Shown one piece after another: positions 22,471-33,540 of a DNA stretch of 64,000 bases. The notes below the pieces were generated by a model. That model was not told the origin of the DNA. It saw only the letters and a list, made by a program, of their open reading frames with translations, and ran no database searches. The DNA is from Dactylorhiza incarnata. Lineage: Eukaryota > Streptophyta > Magnoliopsida > Asparagales > Orchidaceae. A program made the translations under genes and the position numbers. Each line of letters starts with the position of its first letter. The first letter of the stretch is position 1. The DNA lies in the NCBI GenBank assembly GCA_033032865.1, contig JAWHQI010000019.1, forward strand, positions 17,650,001 to 17,714,000, written 5' to 3'.

Positions 22471-23424
22471 TATTCTTGAGCTTCATACCACAAATAAAGC
22501 TCAAGAAGTTTGAAGAAGGCAACCAAGACACATTTTGGATTGAAGCAATGCAAGAAGAACTTCTTCAATTCAAAAGATGCAAGGTATGGAAGTTGGTGCC
22601 AAAACCTCAAGGACACAATATTATTGGCACCAAATGGATTTACAGGAACAAGTTGAATGAAAATGGTATAATCATAAAAAACAAGGCAAGATTGGTAGCC
22701 AAAGTCTATAGACAAGAAGAGGGAATAGACTTTGATCAAACCTTTGCCCCTGTTGCAAGGTTAGAAGCAATTAGGCTATTCCTTGCCTATGCTGCACACA
22801 AGGGGTTCAAGGTATATCAAATGGATGTCAAATCAGCCTTCCTCAATGGTGACTTGAAGGAAGAGGTCTATGTTGAACAACCATCAGGTTTTGTGCATCC
22901 AACCCTCTCTAATCATGTATATTTACTTAGAAAAGCTCTTTATGGTCTAAAGCTATCCCCTAGGGCTTGGTATGAGACATTGTCTAGCTTTCTCATCAAG
23001 AACTAGTTCTTGAGGGGAAAGATAGATAGTACATTGTTTATTAAGGAAACAAGGGGCAAATATCTTCTAGTCCAAATATATATTGATGACATAATATTTG
23101 GTTCTACTGATGACAACCTCTGCAAATGGTTTGCCAACCTTATGTAGGTGGAGTTTGAGATGAGCAGTATGGGAGAGCTCAAGTACTGTTTAGGCCTCCA
23201 AGTGAAACAGTCTGATGAGGGTATATTCATCTCTTAGACCAAGTACACTAGGGATCTTATCAATAAGTTTGGGATGGAATCATCTTCCACCATGAAAACT
23301 CTCATAGGATCCAACATTTCCCTGGAAAAGGATGAGAAGGGCAAGGCCTTTGATGAATCCATGTACAGGTGCATTATTGGTTCCCTATTATATCTAACTG
23401 CTAGAAGACCAGACATTATGATGT
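22471..23424 (+). pseudogene. Element S reverse transcriptase remnant
   Basis: [55 protein letters not shown] and [19 protein letters not shown], then TAG at 23004. The catalytic box QIYIDDIIFGS follows with both aspartates kept. TAG codons at about 23145 and 23238 interrupt the thumb. A frame change lies near 23422. Confidence 0.92.
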
Positions 23425-24022
23425 TACATGTGTTTGTGGTAGATACCAGGCATGCCCTAAGGAATCTCACTACTCAGCTGCAAAGAGGATTTTGAGATAC
23501 CATAAAGGCAGCCTACATCTTGGACTTTGGTACCCTAAGAACAATGACTTTGAACTAACTGGATTTTTAGATGCAGATTTTGCAGGCTGCAAAGAAGACA
23601 GGAAAAGCACAAGTGGCACTTGTCAATTCCTAGGAAGGAGGTTGATATCTTGGAGCAGCAAAAAGCAGACAAGTGTGGCAATTTCCACTGCTGAGTTTAA
23701 ATACATTGCTGCAGGAAGATGTTGTGCACAACTATTGTGGATTCAACATCAGTTAGAGGACTACAACCTCAAGGTAAGTGAGACTCCTCTTTATTATGAC
23801 TCATCCAGTGCTATCTCTATTGCTAAGAATCATGTCTCTCATAGCAGGACTAAGCATATAGAGATAAGATATCATTTTATAAGAGAACATGTTGAATGTA
23901 AAGACATCTGCCTTGAATTTGTCCCCACTGACAATCAAGTTGCTGATATTTTTACAAAGCCATTGGATGAGGCCAAATTTAATACTTTCAAGATTGAACT
24001 AGGAATGTTAAATGTTGAATAA
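23425..24022 (+). pseudogene. Element S RNase H remnant
   Basis: FLDADFAGCKEDRKSTSGTC, WSSKKQTSVAISTAEFKYIA and SRTKHIEIRYHFIREHVE are standard copia RNase H motifs. In AEFKY the usual acidic residue of AEYxA is not cleanly kept. The frame is open from 23492 to TAA 24020-24022. Confidence 0.9.
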
Positions 24023-24229
24023 TGTCAAATTTTTGTTTTCATTCATCTATGATGCTGTGCAATCAAAGTATTGTCACATTATACATTTAAAGTGTTGTGT
24101 AATGATCCATAATGTTATTGGTATTCATAATTTTGTCACATCAACAATCCTTGTGACATGGTTAAGGCATAACTCAATGAGAACCCCAAGGACTAATGGT
24201 TAGATTGTAAGGTCAACTAAAATAGAAAA

Positions 24230-24486
24230 GTCTGTTTCAGCTGAGCCACTGAGACAGCTGGGAAAAGTATCAGCTGAACTGCTGAGACTGCTAAATTTGT
24301 CCCAGTGGTTGACAGTGCTCTGTCCCAGCGGGTATGTCGCCGTCTCAGCGGTTCTGCTGAGATGAAATGGTCTCATTACAGTTAGCCTAAATGCAACCCA
24401 ATTGACCTAATTCTACTCAAAACTATAAGTTCAATTAACTCTAATTATTAAGGCTTATCATAACACAGATTTAAGCCATATAAATA
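24230..24486 (+). promoter_or_regulatory. Putative internal promoter before the extra ORF of S
   Basis: Between RNase H and the extra ORF, positions 24230-24370 repeat the CTGAGAC/GTCTCAG and CAGCTGA words otherwise found in the LTR upstream of its TATA box. A TATAAATA follows at 24479-24486, then about 100 bp without an obvious frame before ATG 24585. The same order in the 5' LTR (words at 17199-17410, TATA at 17512) suggests a separate promoter. Promoter activity is inference. Confidence 0.55.
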
Positions 24487-25507
24487 GACAATCATTAATT
24501 AGTGTAAGGTACACAACCCTTCTGTCCTATCATCCGAGATGAATCACTTTCTCTTTCGTCCCAGCGCATTCTTCTACAACAACAATGGCACCCAAGAGCT
24601 CAAAGGACCTTTCGGAGGGGTATGAGATAGTCAGAAATGGTTTTGCCCATGCACAAGAAGACTTAAAAGGAGTGATTCTACTCTTGGAAGCACAAGGGCT
24701 GGAATACTTTCTGTCTAAGCCCACAGTAATTCTCAGAACTTAAGTTCTAGAATGGTTTAGCAATGCCAAATTATCCTCTTCCAAGACCTCTATAAAGTCA
24801 AAAATAGGAGGAGAGAGAGTGAAAATCTCCTCAACAAAGATAGATAAAGCCTTCCAAATTCCCTCATGCACTCAGGATGAGTGGAAGCTATTTCTGACAA
24901 AGACAAGAAGAAATCTCTGAAGTGGGCAGAGTACAGTGATGCCAAGACTGGCTCATTAAAGTGAAAATTCTTCAATCAAAGGAGCAAACTCCTATCTGAT
25001 ATAGTAGGCAAAGCAATCCTATGCAAGCCTGGGTCACATGATACTATATCCCAATCTACATTTGACCTCATGAAAAGGATCATTCTCATCAAGAAAACTT
25101 CCCAGGGAGAATATTTCAAAGACTCAAGGAGTGTCTGCAAGCACCAAATATGGGTAGAATTATATCCCTATATCTGATACAAACCTATCCTGAAAGGTAT
25201 AAAGGGTTGAAAGGATCCAATATCCATTATCTGAAGAGATTGGATATAAGAACTCTAGACAGGTTCACCGGGGTACTCCCCATGAGCCAGCCATCTGAGG
25301 CAAAGGAGAAAGAACCAAAGAAAGCCAAATCAGTCAAGAAGCCCAGCCTAATCATGTCAAGCTCTGAGTTAGTTCACTCAGATGAGAATAAGGATGCTGG
25401 TGATGATATTAGATCTCACAGAAGCATTCCTAACAAGGATACTAATTTGGATGACATGCCTGCTGACAGTGTCCATCCACAGGACTTGGACATAGATAGT
25501 ACCCCTG

Positions 25508-25653
25508 GTAATTAATCCTTAAACTCCACATTACTCATAATATTATTTAACCTCAGCTAATCACCTAGTTAGTCACTAATAACACTTAAATTATGTGGAC
25601 CACAACTACCTAAGGCCAGCTGAATGCTCCATCTGAGGGGGAGCATTAACAAG
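25508..25653 (+). other. Candidate intron 1 in the extra ORF of S
   Basis: Donor CCTG|GTAATT and acceptor ACAAG|AGCC keep phase 1 and link the 25150 frame to the 25665 frame. An alternative acceptor at 25614 would leave an in-frame TAA at 25647. Less certain than the second intron. Confidence 0.4.
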
Positions 25654-26027
25654 AGCCATCCTCCATGGATGGTATCAATGATCAACATCAAAGTGAAGGA
25701 GACAAGACTGACAAGGACAAAGTTCCTTCTTCTAAGGACTTACAAAGTAAGCTTGATACAATAATACTAGATCTTGAAAGAAGAATTTCAAATAACATTG
25801 ATGACTCCCCAGCTCTCTGGGATTTACCCGTACAAGGACAATATGATGCCCTATCTGAGGGGGAGAGGACAAAAGAGCCATCAGTTGATAAAGATGATGT
25901 TCTTGGTAAGCCCTACAAACCCAGCCTTAATATTGTTATATCATTAAATCTAACAGCATAATTCTTGTCTCAGAATTCGTGGACTCATCAGATCAAGGTG
26001 ATCTATTTGAGGGGGGGGGGGGGGGGG
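25631..26027 (+). repeat. Repeated polypurine-like motifs in the extra ORF of S
   Basis: ATCTGAGGGGGAG occurs at 25631-25643 and 25853-25865, and a TATTTGAG with 17 G at 26004-26027; a fourth, ATCTGAGGGTG, is at 27902. Multiple polypurine-tract copies are known from Sireviruses. In S the motifs also encode repeated L/P-S-E-G-E peptides. Confidence 0.75.
25906..25973 (+). other. Candidate 68-bp intron 2 in the extra ORF of S
   Basis: Donor CTTG|GTAAGC, branch-like CTAAC at 25950-25954, acceptor CTTGTCTCAG|AATTCG. Removal joins the frame of 25665-25905 with the 524-codon frame in phase 1 without a stop. The size is normal for plant introns. Confidence 0.65.
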
Positions 26028-27929
26028 AACAAGATAATGCTGATGCTGATATGGATTATGTGGATAATGATGGAGTCCACAATGCTCATATTGATGATAT
26101 AACATCTTTTGCTGAGAAGGTGGATGATCCATCTCAAGTGATGCCTGCAGCTGCAGTGGAGGCTACACCTCAAGTAGTCCCTCCTCCAAGTCCATTAAGG
26201 CTCCCAGACCCAATCATCCCTGATCAACAAGCTTCCACCTCCACTTCAAATGAGAGCATTCTAAATGCAATTCAACGCATGTTAGAGACTCATCTCACAT
26301 CCATAAAGAATTATGTTGACCAGTCAGTCTCAATTGTCAAAACATATATAGATCATTCCATCCTGGATATGAAAACTGAAGTAATGGATAGGGTCAAGGA
26401 GATCAAGGAATACACTGGCATCCTGGAGAAGCAAATGACTAAATGGTTTGACCTAGCAGAAAAGACAGTGATCTCTCAAAATACCATTCTAATATCTATG
26501 GACAAGCACCTCCAGCTGTCTGAAGAGGATATAACTTATGTCAAAAGATATGTCAGCAAAACAGATGAGGTGACAGAACAATCATCCAATCACATCCAAG
26601 AATATGTATACTCCACTGTTATGCAGTTAAATGAGGAAGCTGACAGGAACAAGGAAGAGCTGAAAACATACATTGCAAATGTTTTCCAATCAATTGCTGA
26701 AACAGTCACTGCTACCCAACTGAATGCGGAGGTAGTCAAACTAAAAGATGTGCTCCAAGCTGATGTTGAAAATGTTTTCCAAACCTTATCTGTCACTATA
26801 ACAACAACTAAACAAGACCTACATCAACAAGTGTTTGAAGAAGCCAGAAAGGGGGAGGATACAAATGCCATCATAAATTCTGACCTAACTCTTAAGGTGT
26901 TGCAAGGTACAAGGATTGCCCTAAACCATCCCCTACTGGATGTAAATAGGGCAGAAGATTGGGACTTCCCACATCAAGAAGCCATTGCCCAAAATGAGAG
27001 ATTGAAAAAGAGAAGAGAAAGAGAACATGTACTACTGGCTGAAGAATACATGGCCAGGCAAAGGGATGTGCAGAATAGAGATCCTGTCTATGAGTATTGG
27101 AGAGTTGACTCCAAGTACAAAATACTGAATGCCTGGCTAAGCCATGGTCAGATTGGGAAAGATATTGATAAGCTCTATCCATCTGAAGAGTGGATAAAGC
27201 ATTTAGAAAGAAACACAAAAAGAGAAAGAGTATTCAAAGCCAATCTGGTAAGAAAGGATAAACCAAGAAGAATGCCTTCTAGATATATTCCAAAGCCATT
27301 TCTATATTTCCAAAGGCAAGTGAACAAAAGAAAATTATCTGAAATTGAGGCTGCTAATGCTGAAAAAGACACAGCCACCAATCTCCCTGAAAATATGATT
27401 GTGGCTACTGAAGATAAGGAGATCCCAGCTCAAGAAGAAGTGATTGCTGAAAGTGTGATTGCTGTAGTAGACCAAGAGGCTTCAACTAAAGAAAAAGAAG
27501 TGGTTGCTGACATTCCTGAGTGGTCAACCTCTTATAAGAAAAGAAAACTTTGAATGAATGTATTTAAGTATTATGGATTTCTGAATGTAAATTTAACTAT
27601 GATTCATAACTTTATCTGGAATGTTAATGAATGAATTGTTGAATTAATCACCTTGAGTCATAAGCTAATCTGAGCACTAGCATAATTTTACCCTGTGATT
27701 GATTAGTTAATCTTTGATGCATTATCGTGTTTATTTAATCATATTATTGGATTGTTAAACTATGTTAGTAACATACCTGGCATGAATATCATCTGTTATA
27801 ATCTTATAATAAATATCATAATAATGTTTACATGAGTATGTTATAATGGTTATCATGTTGTGAGGTTACATGATAAATTGTTATGTGTTATGTACTTTAA
27901 CATCTGAGGGTGTTCTGCCATCTTCAAAT

Positions 27930-27939
27930 AGGGGGAGAT
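27930..27939 (+). other. Element S polypurine tract
   Basis: AGGGGGAGAT directly before the 3' LTR start at 27940. Positions 27554-27929 before it are AT-rich and non-coding. Confidence 0.9.
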
Positions 27940-28715
27940 TGTTGGGAATATTACCCTCAATGTTCCCTTGATTTGAAGAAGCCTCACACTCAATGCTAAG
28001 TACAAATTGTATTTGATAAACCCTATTTTATCTCATGACCATGCAGGGTTAGGACATACCAAGGCTTGAAGTAAGTTTAGTAGGTTTGCTGCTAAAACTG
28101 CTGAGACAAGCTCTCAGTCTCAGCTGAACCACTGAGACAAGGTTAGGAGCCACTAAGAAGGTGTCTGGGCCAGCTGAGCTGCAGATAGAAGAAAACCGCT
28201 GAGACAAATGTCTGTCTCAGCAGATCCACTGGGACGGAATAGAAGTAGTCGTTGAGAGTGCAGGCCATCCAAGCCGAACCGCTGAGATTGATTCAAATGA
28301 TTTGGCGGGTTTACTTTAGGCGCAACACACTAGATGCTCCAATCACGCCCATACTGTGTCAGGAGGACATCTGATAGCCGTTGAAGAACAGTGGAGTATA
28401 GGGTTGTTGAGACTTTGGTAGGGTTTGGGAAAACCTGAGAGATCCAAAGGGATCTGTGTTGTAAGCTCTTGAAGCTGAGTTTGGAGGTGTTGGCCTTATC
28501 TAACTCATTATTAGAAAGGTTAAGGGGGAAATAGGTCTACTCAAGACACCCTATCTTGAGGAACCTCTATAAGCCATTGTGTATTTTCTGTGTGCTTGAT
28601 ATATAACAAACCTGAAATCAGAAAAAAAAAACCAGGTTAAAGCCTAAAACTAAAAGAGACCTATTCACCCCCCCCCCCCTGTAGGTGACTAAGAATACAT
28701 CCTAACAAACTATCA
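27940..28715 (+). repeat. Element S 3' LTR, internally deleted
   Basis: 776 bp. It matches both ends of the 5' LTR, but about 460 bp corresponding to 17511-17970, including the TATA box, are absent at the GAACAGTGGA junction (28386-28395). The C-run before the end is 12 long here and shorter in the 5' LTR. Confidence 0.92.
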
Positions 28716-29260
28716 AGGATGACATAAATCTCCTGAATTGGAGTCAAATCCAATAGAGGGGTTCACAACGTAAAGCAAGTTTTAAGTAATCGATTATTGA
28801 ACGAGAGTTCGGTTGATTTTTCCTTAACTTAGTTGGGCATTTACTGAGAGAGAGGCATGTTCAAGCTTCGGGAACCTCCGCGGTCAAGTAGTTTATTTAA
28901 ACGGAATTAGATTTATTTTTCCTTCTCTTGATTATTCTCACTCCAAGGTGGTTTTAGATTGAGCACTAATCCTTTTTACCATCCATCTAAGCCCTTCCTT
29001 AGTTTGCAATTTGTCTCTTCTAGCTAAGTAAAACAAAACCTAAAACAAATCATTAGATAAGATAATAGTGACCTCCTCGAAGTAGAAGTAATCAACGCGC
29101 CCCAAGGAATACGACCTTGGTATTTCTAGAAATATCCTATATTATAGACGAGAAGGTACAATTGCCTTCATCAGATATAGTTTTGGAAAACATCATCAAT
29201 CTCTTCGCTTTTTCTTAAATCCAAATCTCTAAGTAAGAAAAGCTAAATTTTCTATATCCA
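28716..29260 (+). repeat. Element D 5' LTR, second piece
   Basis: The LTR resumes at the duplicated AGGAT (28716-28720), aligns to 37664-38207 and ends TATATCCA, 5 bp before the primer site. Short of that there is no coding sequence. Confidence 0.92.
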
Positions 29261-29265
29261 GTTTT

Positions 29266-29283
29266 TGGCGCTGTTGCCGGGGA
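29266..29283 (+). other. Element D primer binding site (tRNA-Asp type)
   Basis: TGGCGCTGTTGCCGGGGA differs from the E and F sites by one C/T change. Confidence 0.9.
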
Positions 29284-29579
29284 CTTTTGCGTAGATATTT
29301 TGAAAAGAGGATAAATATTAATTTTATCATGTTTCTTTTTATTTTTTAGTTTCAAAAATTTTAAAGGGTAATCTAAATCTTGGAAATTGACGTTTGGGTT
29401 ATCATCCCATCACACCTCCTAGTACCGATGAGAACCCCTCACAAGGTATACCTCAGGAAGTCCAAGACTAACTTAATCTGCCTAAAAAAAATCAAGTTTT
29501 CCTCTTTCTTTCTTTTTATTTTATTATTCTCTCTTTTCTATTTTTGTTCTTTCTTCTTTCCCCTTCTTCTTTATAGTAT

Positions 29580-31270
29580 ATGACCCGAGGTAGCGCTTTG
29601 AATATTCCTTTTGATCCAGAGATCGAGCGAACCCTTTTTCGGCACCAACATTCTCGTGATCAGGATATACACTTAGAATTCAAATAGTCGATCGGGGTTA
29701 CTAACACAACAAATATGGATCCTAATCTTAATCTTCGTAATCCTAACGCGCCCATTCGTAATGAGGCCGAATGTGGAAGGCACACAGTCAAGTATTGTTT
29801 GCCCCGCGGTGGCAAACAATAACTTGGAGATCAAGTAAAGCATCTTACAAATGGTGCAAAATCAGTGACCTTCGAAGGTCAGCCGGACGATGATCCAAAC
29901 TGTCTTATTTCTAATTTTCTTGAAATTTGTGACACTTTTAAAATCAATGGCGTCACCAATGACGCCATTCGATTATGTCTTTTTCCTTTTTCTTTGTCGG
30001 CTAAGGCCAAGCAGTGGTTGGGCTCACTTCCTAGGGAGTCCGTCACTACATGGGCCGATATGGCGGGAAAATTTCTCACTAAATATTTCCCGCCTCCAAA
30101 GACCGCCTAAATGTGAATAGATATTGTGTCATTTATGCAAATCGACTCGGAGACTCTCTATGATACATGGGAGCGCTTCAAGGAGATTTTGCATAGATGC
30201 CCTCACCATGCACTTCCCGCTTGGCAACAAGCGCAAATCTTTTATAATGGCTTGAATTTCCAAACTAGTCAAATGATTGATGCGGCCGCTGGGGGTACAT
30301 TAAATCAAAACACCCGGAGGCTGCTCAAGAGATTTTTGAGGAAATGGCCATGAATGCTTATCAATGGAATTTTCCCCGAGCGCGGCCAAATAAGTCTGCC
30401 GGTATTTTTGAAATAGACTTTACTTCTAATTTAGCTTTACAAGTTGAGCGCTTAAGAAAGCACGTGGCGGAGATGTCCGCTTCCTCCGCCACTGCTCCTT
30501 GGGCTAATAATGTTTTAATCAAAGAGCAGGTTGACTACATGGGAAATCCACCTCGACCTTCTTATAACCCGAACTCCGCTCCGTACAACAACACCTGTAA
30601 TGCGGGTTATATGGACCATTCGAATTTCTCGTGGAGCAACCAAGAAAATGCTCAGCGTCCTATGAATCTCAATCAACCCCCCTTCCCCCCTAATCAACTT
30701 CTTCACTTAACTCCCCCTCTAAATTTTAATCCACTAGGCTTTCCACAGCAATAGCAAAAGCCCTCTCCCCTTGAAGAGGTCTTTGCAAAATATGTTGCTA
30801 CAAATGAATCGAACATCCAAAACCTCACCGGATCGATCAAAAATTTAGAAAATCAAATGGGGCAGCTAGCAAAAATGTTCTCCGAGAGTCAGCAAGGAGC
30901 TCTACCGGGAAATACAGAGCAAAATCCAAGGGAAAGCGCAAACGTGGTTACTCTCTGCAATGGAAAGGAGGTGGTTTCAAAACAGGAAAAACCCAAGGTA
31001 ATTACTTCTCCTCCTCCTACTCCTATTTTATCTTTGAATTTGCCCACTACGCTAGCTCCACACGTTTCTACTTCAAATATTCCGTATCCATCTAAGTTCA
31101 GTAGCGAGTGCGCCGAGAAAAATTACAAAAAGATTTTAGAAATTTTAAAACAAATTCATATTAATGCACCTTTCTGTGATGCTATCTCTCAAATGCCGAA
31201 GTATGCGAAATATCTCAAGGAGTTTCTCTCCAAAAAAAACAAATTGAAGATATTTCACATATTTCCTTAA
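29580..31270 (+). pseudogene. Element D gag remnant
   Basis: The start MTRGSALNIPFDPEIERTL shares PFDPEIERT with the F Gag. The retrotransposon Gag domain follows (CLISNFLEICDTFKINGV, FPFSLSAKAKQWLGSLP, WERFKEILHRCPHHALP, MIDAAAGGTLNQ). Stops lie in the first 280 bases and at 30108, and a frame change lies near 30310. The second half (from about 30344) has AMNAYQWNFPR, NFSWSNQENAQRP and the LENQMGQLAKMFSESQQGALP segment that in F and B precedes the protease. TAG at 30752 and TAA at 31268 also interrupt it. Confidence 0.88.
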
Positions 31271-31289
31271 ACAGAGAATGCTCCGCGGT

Positions 31290-31660
31290 TATACTTAACA
31301 AATTGCCTCAAAATGCAAATCACCCAGGACGGTTCTCCATCCCATGCCTATTTGACAATTCGTTAGTAAAACACGCTTTAACTAATCTTGGAGCAAGTAT
31401 AAATCTCATGCCTTTTTCATTATTCAAAAAGTTAGGTCTAGGAAATCCTTGCCCCACCCGAATGAGTATTCAACTCACAGATCGTTCATTAAAATATCTG
31501 GTAGGGATAGTGGAGGATGTGCTCGTTAAGGTTGCAAGTTCATCTTCCCGGTGTACTTTGTCATTCTTGATATCGAAGAGGAGCCGAAGTACCCCTCATA
31601 CTCGGTCGCCCCTTCCTTGCCACCTCTCGCGCAATTATCAATGTAAGTAACAAAAAGCTC
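31290..31660 (+). pseudogene. Element D aspartic protease remnant
   Basis: PGRFSIPCLFDNSLVKHALTN is followed by LGASINLMPFSLFKKLGLG, then LTDRSLKYLVGIVEDVLVKV, the Athila-type protease. The catalytic aspartate before LGAS is asparagine here. A frame change near 31531 moves the rest (FIFPVYFVILDIEEEP) to another frame. Confidence 0.85.
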
Positions 31661-32320
31661 CTCCTACGGGTTGGAGATGATGAAGTTACTTTTAGTATAC
31701 ATCCCTCGATCCGAAACACCTTAGAGAATGATGATTTGTGTTTCTACCTAGAAGAATGCTTTGAGAGCGAGTTGTATTCACTACCCTAGTTAGTCTCCAC
31801 ATCTAGTAACTATTCCGAGCTCGCTGAGCTCTTTTGTCTAGAAGAAGAAGTCTCTCGCTCCACACCACCCGAGCCACTATATTTAGAAAAATTAAAAATT
31901 AAAACTTCATATGAAGAGCCACCCATTTTGGAGTTAAAATAACTCCCCCGTCACCTTAAATATTTATTTCTAGAAAAAGATTCTAAGCTACCCGTTATTG
32001 TGTCATCCAAACTGAGTGATTCAGAGATTTCTGAATTGACTCTAGTCTTAAGCAGTCACTGTCATACAATTGCGTGGCAAATATCGGATATCAAAGTAAT
32101 AACCCTTCCTACTACACTAAGAAAATTTTCCTCAAAGATAATTCCCACAACACGGTCTAGCCTCAACGACGGCTAAACTCAAATATGAAAGAAGTCATTA
32201 AGGATGAAGTTATCAAACTTTTAAACGTGGGAATCATCTACCGGATATCAGATAGTACTTGGGTTAGGCTAGTACAAGTCGTGCCAAATAAAGGCGGCAT
32301 AACGGCAGTAGTAAATTAAA
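31661..32320 (+). pseudogene. Element D protease-RT linker, decayed
   Basis: Frequent stops occur. Scattered text fits the stretch between protease and RT of Athila elements (LKYLFLEKDSKLPVIVSS at about 31950, then HCHTIAWQISDIK). No intact frame of use. Confidence 0.6.
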
Positions 32321-32880
32321 ACAATGAATTGATCCCAACCTGTACTGTTACGGGTTGGCGGATGTGCATAGATTATAATAAACTAAATGATGGCACCCGT
32401 AAGGATCACTTCCCGTTACCTTTTATCAATCAAATCTTAGAATGCCTTTCAGGTCACTCCTACTACTATTTTCTCGATGGTTTGTCCGGAAAATTTCAAA
32501 TCCCTATTTCGTATGATGACCAACAGAAAACAACATTCACTTGTCCCTTTGGCACCTTTGCTTAAGGATGCCATTTGGTCTTTGTAACGCGCCTGCTACA
32601 TTCATAAGATGTATGCTGGCGATATTCAATGAGTTGGTAGAGGAAGTGATGGAAGTTTTCATGGATGACTTCTCAATCTTCGGAAACTATTTTAGAAATT
32701 GTTTAAAAAATCTCGAGCACGTGCTACAACGTTGTGAGGAAACAAATCTAGCTCTTAATTGGGAGAAATGCTATTTTATGGTCAAAGAAGGATTAGTCCT
32801 TGGCCATAAAATTTTGGGCAAAGGGATCGAGGCCGATATGGCTAAGATTGAAGTGATCGAAAAACTCCCCCTCTAACAAA
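32321..32880 (+). pseudogene. Element D reverse transcriptase remnant
   Basis: WRMCIDYNKLNDGTRKDHFPLP, FLDGLSGKFQIPISYDDQQK and, after a frame change near 32560, RMPFGLCNAPATFIRCM. The catalytic box EVFMDDFSIFGN keeps both aspartates. LGHKILGKGIEADMAKIEVI closes the domain. Stops and the frame change make it non-functional. Confidence 0.9.
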
Positions 32881-33540
32881 TGTAAAAGCAATTAGAAGTT
32901 TCCTAGGCCACGCAGGGTTTTATCGGTGTTTCATTCAAAACTTTTCAAAAATCACGAAGACGTTAACCCATCTTATTGAAAGAGAATCTTCTTTCCTTTT
33001 GGATGACGAATACCATTTGGCCTTTAAACTTATAAAAGATAAGCTTATAAACTCTCTGATTCTAATAGCACCGGATTGGTCGCTCCCCTTTGAAATTAAG
33101 TGCGACACGAGTGATATTGCGGTAGGCGCTGTATAAGCCCAATGGGTGAGTAAGTATTTCCACCAAATTTATTATGCGAGCAAAATACTCACGTCAGCAC
33201 AAGCAAATTACACCACTACCGAGAAATAGCTTCTAGCGATCGTTTTGGCTTTTGATAAGTTTAGATCATACATCACTCTCTCCAAAGTCATCATTTTCAC
33301 AGATCACTCTGCCCATAGATATCTTTTAAGTAAATCGGATGCCAATCCCCGTCTTTTGCGATGGATCCTCCACTTGTAGGAGTTTGATTTAGAGATCCGG
33401 GACAAAAGGGGAGCTGAAAACATGAAGGCCGACCATCTTTCCCGTTTAGAAAATCCCTCTACGGAAGCGTTAGTAGAAGCCGATATTAATGATAAATTCC
33501 CTGAAGAGCGCCTCCTTGCTTTAAAAAATATAATGACATC
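32881..33540 (+). pseudogene. Element D RNase H remnant
   Basis: AIRSFLGHAGFYRCFIQNFSK leads into the RNase H fold: DTSDIAVGAV (first acidic residue), ASKILTSAQANYTTTEK, VIIFTDHSAHRYLLSK and GAENMKADHLSRLENP. At least three stops interrupt it (near 33134, 33227 and 33378). Confidence 0.85.

Larger units (their letters stand above)
24585..27553 (+). pseudogene. Element S extra 3' ORF (Sirevirus env-like position)
   Basis: The reading starts MAPKSSKDLSEGYEIVRNGF, stops at TAA 24741 and continues in frame for about 57 codons. Further decayed text reaches a frame open from 25150 to 25515. Two GT-AG introns (about 25508-25653 and 25906-25973) would connect it to the 25665 and 25979 frames. The last frame, 25979-27553, is open for 524 codons. 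It has an acidic front, a long helical region likely to form coiled coils (VDQSVSIVKTYIDHSILDMK) and a basic end (STSYKKRKL) that could be a nuclear signal. I see no transmembrane segment, so env-like describes position only. Function unknown. Confidence 0.7.
17043..28715 (+). mobile_element. Element S: Sirevirus/Maximus-like Ty1/copia retrotransposon
   Basis: An 11.7-kb copia element in the 5' LTR of D. TSD AGGAT (17038-17042, 28716-28720) is perfect. LTRs start TGTTGGGAATAT and end TATCA. Large size, a long gag with serine/acidic tracts, two zinc-knuckle regions, and an additional ORF between RNase H and the 3' LTR fit the Sirevirus (Maximus/SIRE) lineage. The 3' LTR is 460 bp shorter than the 5' one. 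All frames contain stops. Confidence 0.94.

Noticed and set aside
26590..27218. Minus-strand frames opposite the 524-codon frame of S
   Set aside because: Shadows of the coiled-coil ORF; no start context, motif or similarity.
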